NCBI GenBank assembly: GCA_045565285.1
Contig: JBJLFR010000013.1
Span: forward strand, 1 to 43,686
Length of the DNA stretch: 43,686 nucleotides
Reading direction: 5' to 3'
DNA from: CACIIZ01 sp045565285
Lineage (GTDB): Bacteria; Pseudomonadota; Alphaproteobacteria; Rhodobacterales; Rhodobacteraceae
The notes below the pieces were generated by a model that worked only from the letters and a program-made list of their open reading frames with translations, was not told where the DNA came from and ran no database searches. Positions 37,244-43,686 of the stretch are shown here, piece by piece (position 1 is the first letter of the stretch; each line of letters opens with the position of its first letter). Both the position numbers and the translations under genes were made by a program.

Positions 37244-39337
37244 TTATCCTGCTTTTAGTAATGAGAGAGATTTATCTTTATTCATAAGATGTAAGAGAAT
37301 TCTGAAATTCTTGCCTTTCTTTCCAATAAGGTACTTATTATCTTTGATTATTTGATTTGCATCTTCATGTGCATAAAAAAGTAAATCTTTATCAATATCT
37401 AAATTTGCAATTTGGAATTTTGGAATACCTGACTGTTGTGATCCAATAGGATTTCCTCCTCCCCGCATTTTTAAATCTTCTTCAGCAATATCAAATCCAT
37501 TATCAAATTTTCTCAAAACCTCCAATCTTTCTTTACCAAATTTACTTACATTTTTTGAATAAATTAAAATGCAATTTGAATTTAGTTCTCCTCTACCTAC
37601 TCTTCCTCTTAACTGATGCAACTGTGCTAATCCAAATCGTTCTGCACATTCAATTACTATTACAGTGGCATTGGGTACATCTATTCCTACTTCAATAACT
37701 GTGGTTGCTAAAAGAATTTGAATATTCCCATCTTTAAATGATGTCATTATTTCATTCTTTTCTTCCTCTGTCATTTTACCATGAAGTATTTCAATATTAA
37801 TATTAGGTAAAAATGTTTTTAGTGAAGAAAATCTTTGCTCAATTGCTACTAGTTCTGATTTATCACCTTCCTCAATCAACGGACATACCCAGTAACATTG
37901 GACTCCTTTATTACAAATTTCTATCAGTCTAGGAATGAGGACCTCGATTTTTTTTTCAGAAATTATGGACGTTTTTATTTTTTTTCTATTCAATGGTTTT
38001 TCAGTTATTCTCGAAATATCCATATCCCCATAATTAGCTAGTTCTAATGTTCTTGGTATTGGAGTGGCTGTCATTACTAAAATATCTAAGTTTTCCCCTT
38101 TTTGAATTAAGTCATGACGTTGCCTAACACCAAATTTATGTTGTTCATCAATTATTACCAATTCAAGTTTGTCAAAAATAACTCCTTTTTGAAAAAGTGA
38201 ATGTGTGCCAACGATAATATCAGCCTCCCCTGATTTAATGGTTTGAAGAGCTTTGTTTTTTTCATTAGCTTTCATTTTACCAGTTAATAAAACAGTGTTA
38301 ATGCCAAGATCTTGTGTATATTTTTGGAAATTAGAATAATGTTGTTTGGCTAAAATATCCGTAGGAACCATTAGTGCTGATTGTCCACCATTTTCAGCAA
38401 TAAATAATATTGAAAAAAAAGCTACTAATGTTTTACCTGAACCAACATCACCCTGAATAAGTCTATACATTCTTTCATTTTTTAATAAATCAGATTTAAT
38501 TTCAGCTATACATTTTTCTTGAGATATAGTTAAAGAAAAAGGTAATTTTTGCTTAATTAAATTACAAAGTTTCTGACTAATTTTTTTTCTTCTTTTGTTT
38601 ATTTTTTTTGAAAAACTTCTTGCTATAACTAGACTGAGTTGATGGCTTAAAAGTTCATCATAAGCCAACCTTAATCTATAATTAGAATTCAACGATATAT
38701 CATTTATAGTTTTTGGATTATGTATCCTTTTCAAACTATCATTAAAGTTTGACCAATTCATTTTTTTTAATCTTTTTTCATCTATCCATTCAAAATAACT
38801 AATTTCCTTAGGAAGAAATTTTAAAATTTGTTTGATAGAATTTTGAAAGATTTTTTGGGAAATGCCCTTTGTGAGAGAATAAATTGGTTCTATTTCAGGA
38901 ATCTGAGCCAGATTATCTATAGTTTCAATATAATCAGGATGAATGATTTGGTATTTGTTTTTATATTTTTCTAATTTTCCGGAAATAAATCTTTCATGGT
39001 TAATTGGAAAGTTTTTCTTTATCCAATCTTTTTTTGCATTAAAAAAAATTAAATTTATATTATTAAATCCATCCGTAACTTCAATATTTAGGGGTCCTTT
39101 AAAATATTGGAGATGATGATTAATTATCTTTACTTTTAAAATAATAATTTCGTTTTCAAAAAAATCATTAATTGTATTAGTAAATTTTCTTATCTTTAAA
39201 TTTGAAGGAAAAGAGTATAAAAAATCCAACGGTTTTAAAATTGCAAGTTTTTTTAAATTGAAAATAGATTTGGATCCAATTCCTTTTAAATTTTCTAATG
39301 TTCCAAATAATGGGAATAAAAATTGAGGTCTAATCAT
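37244..39337 (-). CDS. recG: ATP-dependent DNA helicase RecG
   Basis: 697 aa branch-migration helicase that remodels stalled replication forks and Holliday junctions. The N-terminal wedge/OB domain begins LFGTLENLKGIGSKS. The helicase core shows GDVGSGKTLVAF (Walker A, near residue 294), LMVPTDILAKQHY, DEQHKFGVRQR, TATPIPRTLELA, ATTVIEVGIDVPNA and QLRGRVGRGE. The C-terminal part has DLKMRGGGNPIGSQQSG. Complete length. ligA lies 38 bases upstream in the same orientation. The 186-base gap before it on the other side (37058-37243) holds only AT-rich sequence. Confidence 0.96.
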   Translation of the reverse strand: MIRPQFLFPLFGTLENLKGIGSKSIFNLKKLAILKPLDFLYSFPSNLKIRKFTNTINDFFENEIIILKVKIINHHLQYFKGPLNIEVTDGFNNINLIFFNAKKDWIKKNFPINHERFISGKLEKYKNKYQIIHPDYIETIDNLAQIPEIEPIYSLTKGISQKIFQNSIKQILKFLPKEISYFEWIDEKRLKKMNWSNFNDSLKRIHNPKTINDISLNSNYRLRLAYDELLSHQLSLVIARSFSKKINKRRKKISQKLCNLIKQKLPFSLTISQEKCIAEIKSDLLKNERMYRLIQGDVGSGKTLVAFFSILFIAENGGQSALMVPTDILAKQHYSNFQKYTQDLGINTVLLTGKMKANEKNKALQTIKSGEADIIVGTHSLFQKGVIFDKLELVIIDEQHKFGVRQRHDLIQKGENLDILVMTATPIPRTLELANYGDMDISRITEKPLNRKKIKTSIISEKKIEVLIPRLIEICNKGVQCYWVCPLIEEGDKSELVAIEQRFSSLKTFLPNINIEILHGKMTEEEKNEIMTSFKDGNIQILLATTVIEVGIDVPNATVIVIECAERFGLAQLHQLRGRVGRGELNSNCILIYSKNVSKFGKERLEVLRKFDNGFDIAEEDLKMRGGGNPIGSQQSGIPKFQIANLDIDKDLLFYAHEDANQIIKDNKYLIGKKGKNFRILLHLMNKDKSLSLLKAG

Positions 39338-39375
39338 ATTAAAACTTTACCAAATAAGAAATATAAATCAAAAAA

Positions 39376-41508
39376 TCATTTATTAATTAAATTTAACCAT
39401 TCATTTTCTGTTAATATTTTTATACCTTTCTCTCTGGCCTTTTTCAGTTTAGAACCCGACGATTCACCTGAGATTAATAAGTCAGTATTTGAAGAGATTG
39501 TAGAAGATACCTTTGCACCCATTTTTTCCGCAATGGATTTTGCCTCTGATCTAGACATTGTCTCTAATGTTCCAGTAAATACAATACTCATATTTGAGAT
39601 TGAAGATTCAATATTTTTTTGTTGAAATTTTTCAATTTCTATTAATTTTGGAAGTTCATTAATAATTTTAAGAGATTCATTATTAGAGAAAAATAATCGA
39701 AGTTCATTTACACTTTTTAAACCAATACCATCTATATTCAATAATTCTTCCAAAGCTAAACTATTTTTTAAAGATAAATTTTCCATTTTCTTACAAAAAA
39801 CTTCCCATTCTTCGTAGTATTTAGCAAGTATTGAAGAAACTACTTCGCCAACATAACGAATGCCAAGTGAAAAAATAAATTTATCAAGGGTAATTTTTTT
39901 ACTTTTTTCAATCGCTTTAAAAAGTTTATCAGCAGATTTTTCACCCCAATTATCTAAATTTTTAATAGATAAATCTGAGGTATGTCCATATTTTTTTTCA
40001 AGAAAGAAAATATCAACAGGTGATTGAATCCAGCCTAAATCATATAATTGTAAAATTTGTTTTTCTGCAAATCCATCAATAGAAAAGGCCTTTTTAGAAA
40101 CAAAATGTTTAATTCTTTCTATTATCTGAGACTTACAAGATAGTCCAGCATAACACCTAATTGAAGATTCATTTTCTTTTCTAACAATACTACCACAATC
40201 AGGGCAAAATTTAGGAAAAATATATGGGGTTGAATCTTTTCCCCTTTCAGAAAGACTAACTGATTTTATTTTAGGAATTACATCTCCAGCTCTATATATA
40301 CTTACTAAATCGCCTACCCTAATATCTACACCTTCTCTTATTTTATTACCACTGTTATCAAATCCTTTTATGAAATCTTCATTATGTAATGTAGCGCTAG
40401 AAACCATTACTCCACCAATTTCTACCGGATCTAATTTAGCTACTGGAGATAACGTTCCTGTTCTACCAACCTGAATTTCTATAGATAGTATTTTGGTAAA
40501 ACTCTCTACAGGTTTAAATTTATGAGCGATTGCCCATCTTGGTGAAGTTGATCTAGCACCTAATCTTTTTTGTAAACTAAAATCATTAACTTTATAAACC
40601 AACCCATCTACGTCATAATCTAGCCTATCTCTTTTTTGGTTGAAATCTTCGTAAACTGCAATTAACTCCCTCAAATTATTACAGAAATAAAATTCCTCAT
40701 TTGTTTTAAATCCATATTTTTGTAATAAAACAATTAAATCCTTTTGATTATCAACTAGATTATGAGAAATTTCACCCAGCGTATAAGCAAAAAACCTAAG
40801 TGGCCTACTTGCGGTAATCTCACTATTTAACTGACGTAATGAGCCTGCAGCGGCATTTCTTGGATTAGCGAAAACTTTTTGGTTCTGCTTTTTCTGAAAT
40901 TGGTTTAATTTTATAAAGTCACTTTTCAGTATATATACCTCACCTCTTACTTCTAATATATCTGGTGCATTGGAAATATAATGAGGTATTTCTGAAATAG
41001 TTTTCGCATTGTGTGTTACATCTTCACCTATTTTACCATCACCACGTGTAGAAGCTAAAATAAGTTTACCTTTATTGTATCTTAATGAAAGCGAGAGACC
41101 ATCAATTTTTGGTTCAACAACATATTTTATATCGGAAGATAAATCTTTTCCTAAAAAACGTTTAATTGATTCATCAAAATTTTCTACATCTGAACTACTA
41201 AAAGCATTAGCCAAAGAAAGTAATGGGCTAGAATGCTCTACTTTATTAAATGAAGATATAATAGTAGTTCCAATTCCTAAAGTTTTGTCATTGTCAGAGA
41301 TCATTGAAGGAAATTCTTTTATTAACCTCTTATACCTCTCTACTAAACTATCATACTCATTATCTGATAAATAAGGATTATCATTTTGAAAATAGTCTTG
41401 CTTAGCCTTATTTATTTCAGTTTGTAAAATAATAATTTTATCTTTGATTTCTTTTTCTTTTAAATTTTCAAGATTTTTTACTGGAGGTTTTAAATTTTTT
41501 GAATAATG
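39376..41508 (-). CDS. ligA: NAD-dependent DNA ligase LigA, start codon unclear
   Basis: Seals nicks in replication and repair. The adenylation motif is EPKIDGLSLSLRY. The domain order continues with the OB fold, a four-cysteine zinc finger (FCPDCG and later RCYAG with LSCKSQ), helix-hairpin-helix repeats and a C-terminal BRCT domain (IVFTGTLETMSR). The first in-frame ATG is at 41304, but the open frame runs back to 41508. It encodes clear LigA domain Ia, the NAD-binding part: DYFQNDNPYLSDNEYDSLVE, preceded by PPVKNLENLKEKEIKDK. No ATG, GTG or TTG occurs in that extension. A non-standard start, or an indel in the A6 run near 41495, is needed. The end given is the limit of the open frame, not a proven start. 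Confidence 0.9.
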   Translation of the reverse strand, partial: HYSKNLKPPVKNLENLKEKEIKDKIIILQTEINKAKQDYFQNDNPYLSDNEYDSLVERYKRLIKEFPSMISDNDKTLGIGTTIISSFNKVEHSSPLLSLANAFSSSDVENFDESIKRFLGKDLSSDIKYVVEPKIDGLSLSLRYNKGKLILASTRGDGKIGEDVTHNAKTISEIPHYISNAPDILEVRGEVYILKSDFIKLNQFQKKQNQKVFANPRNAAAGSLRQLNSEITASRPLRFFAYTLGEISHNLVDNQKDLIVLLQKYGFKTNEEFYFCNNLRELIAVYEDFNQKRDRLDYDVDGLVYKVNDFSLQKRLGARSTSPRWAIAHKFKPVESFTKILSIEIQVGRTGTLSPVAKLDPVEIGGVMVSSATLHNEDFIKGFDNSGNKIREGVDIRVGDLVSIYRAGDVIPKIKSVSLSERGKDSTPYIFPKFCPDCGSIVRKENESSIRCYAGLSCKSQIIERIKHFVSKKAFSIDGFAEKQILQLYDLGWIQSPVDIFFLEKKYGHTSDLSIKNLDNWGEKSADKLFKAIEKSKKITLDKFIFSLGIRYVGEVVSSILAKYYEEWEVFCKKMENLSLKNSLALEELLNIDGIGLKSVNELRLFFSNNESLKIINELPKLIEIEKFQQKNIESSISNMSIVFTGTLETMSRSEAKSIAEKMGAKVSSTISSNTDLLISGESSGSKLKKAREKGIKILTENEWLNLINK

Positions 41509-41630
41509 TTATATTTTATGCATTGCAAATTGCAATAATTGATTTAATAAATAATAATTTTAATTAATAGTTTGGATATATAAAGTTTCTGAACTTACAG
41601 TTTAAATTTAATATTTTTTTATTTTTGCAA

Positions 41631-42749
41631 ATGAACTCATTAGGAATAAATAAAGATCCGAAAAATACTAGAGTAGTAGTAGCTATGTCTGGTGGAGTTG
41701 ATAGTTCTGTTGTAGCCGCAAAATTAAAGACTGAAGGTTATGACGTAATTGGAATTACAATGCAATTATATTCAAGTGATGTTTCTAATTCAAAAACTGG
41801 CAAATGTTGCGGTGGAATAGATATTAAAGACGCAATTAAAGTGTCAAGAGACTTCAATTTTCCACATTATGTGTTTGATTATGAAGAGGAATTTAAAAAG
41901 GGAGTAATTGATGAATTTACAAAATCTTATATCAATGGTCTTACTCCTATTCCTTGTATACGTTGTAACGAAACGGTAAAATTTTCAAACCTTCTTGATG
42001 CAGCAAAAAATTTAAATGCCGATTGTATGGCAACTGGTCATTATGTAAGAAGAAAATCTAGTATAAATGGTATTGAATTGCATACTGCACTTGATAGTAA
42101 AAAAGACCAAAGCTATTTTTTATTTGCTACAACACGAGAACAGTTAGAGTTTTTAAGATTTCCATTGGGTGATCTTAACTCTAAAGAAATTACTCGTACA
42201 TTAGCTAAAAACCTTGGTCTTGGAGTTTCAAATAAGCCTGACAGTCAAGATATATGTTTTATTGCTAAGGGAAAATACTTTGATTTTATTCAAAATTCAT
42301 CCAAGGAAATGATAAAAAAAGGCCCTATATACGATAAGGAAGGGAATAATTTAGGAACACATAAAGGGATTGCAAATTATACAATAGGACAAAGAAAAGG
42401 ATTAGGCATATCCTCTATACAAGCTCTTTATGTAACAAAAATTGATGTTAGATCAAATTCAATTACAGTTGGTTATAAATCTGATCTAGTAGGAGAAAAA
42501 TTCAATATCAACAATATTAACTGGTTAGGTCATGAAAGTTTTAATGATTGCTCAAAAAACAGTTTTTTAGTAGATGTTAAAGTAAGATCTACAAGACCAC
42601 CAAAAAGTGCTGAAATATATCCCTTAGATCCAAAAAACGGAGTAGTTGCTTTAAAAGATCACGAGGAATCAATTGCACCTGGACAAGCATGTGTATTCTA
42701 TGAAAAAAATTCTTCTAGAGTTCTAGGTGGTGGATGGATTTCTCCTTAG
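41631..42749 (+). CDS. mnmA: tRNA-specific 2-thiouridylase MnmA
   Basis: 372 aa. Transfers sulfur to uridine 34 of Lys, Glu and Gln tRNAs. VVAMSGGVDSSVVAAKL is the ATP-binding loop. The catalytic cysteines appear in IPCIRCNETVKF and SQDICFIAKGKY. MATGHYVR, KDQSYFLF and NYTIGQRKGLGI are typical. The open frame extends to a TTG at 41625, but the ATG at 41631 is the more likely start. It needs persulfide sulfur from a cysteine desulfurase, of which the suf operon carries two. It is divergent from ligA. Confidence 0.95.
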   Translation: MNSLGINKDPKNTRVVVAMSGGVDSSVVAAKLKTEGYDVIGITMQLYSSDVSNSKTGKCCGGIDIKDAIKVSRDFNFPHYVFDYEEEFKKGVIDEFTKSYINGLTPIPCIRCNETVKFSNLLDAAKNLNADCMATGHYVRRKSSINGIELHTALDSKKDQSYFLFATTREQLEFLRFPLGDLNSKEITRTLAKNLGLGVSNKPDSQDICFIAKGKYFDFIQNSSKEMIKKGPIYDKEGNNLGTHKGIANYTIGQRKGLGISSIQALYVTKIDVRSNSITVGYKSDLVGEKFNINNINWLGHESFNDCSKNSFLVDVKVRSTRPPKSAEIYPLDPKNGVVALKDHEESIAPGQACVFYEKNSSRVLGGGWISP

Positions 42750-42769
42750 CTAAATAAAGGTTAAATTAA

Positions 42770-43546
42770 ATGTTATTAATTATATCACCCGCAAAAAAAC
42801 TTGATTTTTCACCAGTAGAAATCAGAAATAAATTATCAGATCCTATTTTTCAAAAAGATGCTTCAAATCTAGCTGAAGTTGCATCAAAGTTAAGCAAATA
42901 TGAGTTAGGGCAATTAATGTCAATTTCAGAAAAATTAGCTGATTTGAATTTTAAAAGATTCCAGAATTTTAAAACTAATCCAGAAAAAATTTCCTCGAAA
43001 GCTGCAGCTTTCGCTTTTAATGGAGATACTTATAATGGATTAAACATAAGTGAATTTTCAGAATTAGATTTAAAATTTTCTCAAAAACACTTAAGAATAT
43101 TGTCTGGCTTATATGGACTTCTTCGTCCCCTTGATATAATTCAACCATATCGTCTTGAGATGGGTAGTCATTTAAAGAATAAAAGAGGTGATGATCTATA
43201 TCATTACTGGAGTAACACAATTTCAAAACATATCAATTTAGATCTTAAAGAATTTAAAAATCAAAAAATCATAAATTTGGCTTCATTAGAATATTCAAAA
43301 GTTATTAATAAAAAAATCGTTTATACAGATATGATTAGTCCACAATTTTTAGAAGAAAAAAATGGTGGCCTGAAGAATATAAGTTTTTTTTCTAAGAAAG
43401 CTAGAGGAAGCATGGCTCGGTTTATAATTAAAAATAAGATAATAGATCATTCTGAAATAAATAATTTTAATTATGATAGATATAGTTTTAATTCTTCTTT
43501 ATCGTCTGAATTAAATCCAGTATTTACAAGAAAATCAATTTCTTAA
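42770..43546 (+). CDS. yaaA: YaaA family peroxide stress resistance protein
   Basis: 258 aa, the same length as E. coli YaaA. N-terminal LLIISPAKKLDF, FNGDTYNGL, ILSGLYGLLRPLDIIQPYRLEMG and, near the C-terminus, FFSKKARGSMARFII are diagnostic of the DUF328/UPF0246 family. E. coli YaaA lowers intracellular iron during hydrogen peroxide stress and binds DNA. An iron-related role would fit with the suf operon and Irr-like site here, but that is inference. It begins 20 bases after mnmA and is probably cotranscribed with it. Confidence 0.93.
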   Translation: MLLIISPAKKLDFSPVEIRNKLSDPIFQKDASNLAEVASKLSKYELGQLMSISEKLADLNFKRFQNFKTNPEKISSKAAAFAFNGDTYNGLNISEFSELDLKFSQKHLRILSGLYGLLRPLDIIQPYRLEMGSHLKNKRGDDLYHYWSNTISKHINLDLKEFKNQKIINLASLEYSKVINKKIVYTDMISPQFLEEKNGGLKNISFFSKKARGSMARFIIKNKIIDHSEINNFNYDRYSFNSSLSSELNPVFTRKSIS

Positions 43547-43566
43547 AGAAGAATGGTTATATCATA

Positions 43567-43686
43567 ATGAAACTGCAAGAAACACTAAATAGACTAGATC
43601 AAACCCAAAATGAGTCTTTATCAAGACTTTCTGAATTACTAAATTCAAATCAATATCAACTAATAGTAAATATAAGCCTGATTGTA
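43567..43686 (+). CDS. M20 family peptidase, 5' part, with an apparent -1 frameshift
   Basis: The ATG at 43567, 20 bases after yaaA, opens MKLQETLNRLDQTQNESLSRLSELL, like the N-terminus of M20 metallopeptidases (dipeptidase/ArgE/DapE group). In the same frame the next residues (NSNQYQLIVN) do not fit. One base out of frame the sequence reads FKSISTNSKYKPDC, the family's conserved segment corresponding to IPSISTDPAYAPD. Adding one A to AAA at 43641-43643 joins the two. The rest of the gene, with metal ligands, is outside the window, so the exact substrate class is unknown. Confidence 0.6.
   Translation, partial: MKLQETLNRLDQTQNESLSRLSELLNSNQYQLIVNISLIV

Noticed and set aside
1..43686. CRISPR arrays, prophage, insertion sequences, tRNA or rRNA genes
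   Set aside because: None of the diagnostic repeats, transposase or integrase motifs, or RNA consensus sequences was seen on either strand.

Overview
The window is a contiguous, gene-dense, visibly AT-rich (about 30% G+C by eye, not counted) bacterial chromosome segment. It carries almost only housekeeping genes, with intergenic gaps below about 250 bases. Gene content and order point to an alphaproteobacterium with a compact genome, such as a free-living marine lineage. The evidence is a suf operon led by an Rrf2 regulator with one cysteine and carrying two membrane proteins, TrmFO, GluQ, a DUF502 protein, uvrA next to ssb and gyrA, and Irr/IscR-like sites. The exact lineage cannot be read from the sequence. 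I see no rRNA, tRNA, CRISPR array, prophage or insertion sequence, and no gene-free stretch over 300 bases.

Layout. (1) 1-6925, minus strand: rpsB-tsf-pyrH-frr-cdsA-dxr-rseP and the first codons of a next gene, probably bamA. This is the classic translation/envelope operon but without uppS. A structured leader with a pseudoknot lies before rpsB, and pyrH has only an ATA codon at its expected start. (2) 7044-14082: a DUF502 membrane protein, a strong terminator that may end a small RNA, mfd, hemB, a SYLF lipid-binding protein and a 3-hydroxyisobutyrate-dehydrogenase-like enzyme. (3) 14154-24143: a penicillin-acylase-family hydrolase converging on the suf operon, which reads iscR-type regulator, cysteine desulfurase, sufB, sufC, sufD, two membrane proteins, sufS. 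The divergent region 24144-24282 carries a good IscR-like half-site and a near-perfect Irr box (ICE), so the operon is probably controlled by both Fe-S status and heme/iron. (4) 24283-30726: alpha/beta hydrolase, tyrS, two tandem cyclophilins sharing a 68-bp identical stretch, coaD and uvrA. (5) 30887-37057: ssb, gyrA, trmFO, gluQ and an Fe-S scaffold protein. (6) 37244-43686: recG and ligA (minus strand), mnmA, yaaA and the start of an M20 peptidase.

Sequence integrity. Four genes (uvrA, gyrA, gluQ and the M20 peptidase) are each broken by an apparent single-base indel: three are an extra base in a G6, A7 or A9 run, and one is a missing A. Two more (pyrH, ligA) lack a normal start codon before conserved N-terminal residues. 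uvrA and gyrA are expected to be important or essential, so read errors in homopolymers are the simplest explanation. Slippage-mediated expression, known in some AT-rich symbionts, is an alternative worth testing.

No clearly novel defence or biosynthetic system was found. The most interesting signals are regulatory: the rpsB leader RNA, the paired Irr/IscR sites and the possible ATA start of pyrH. The membrane proteins inside the suf operon come next.
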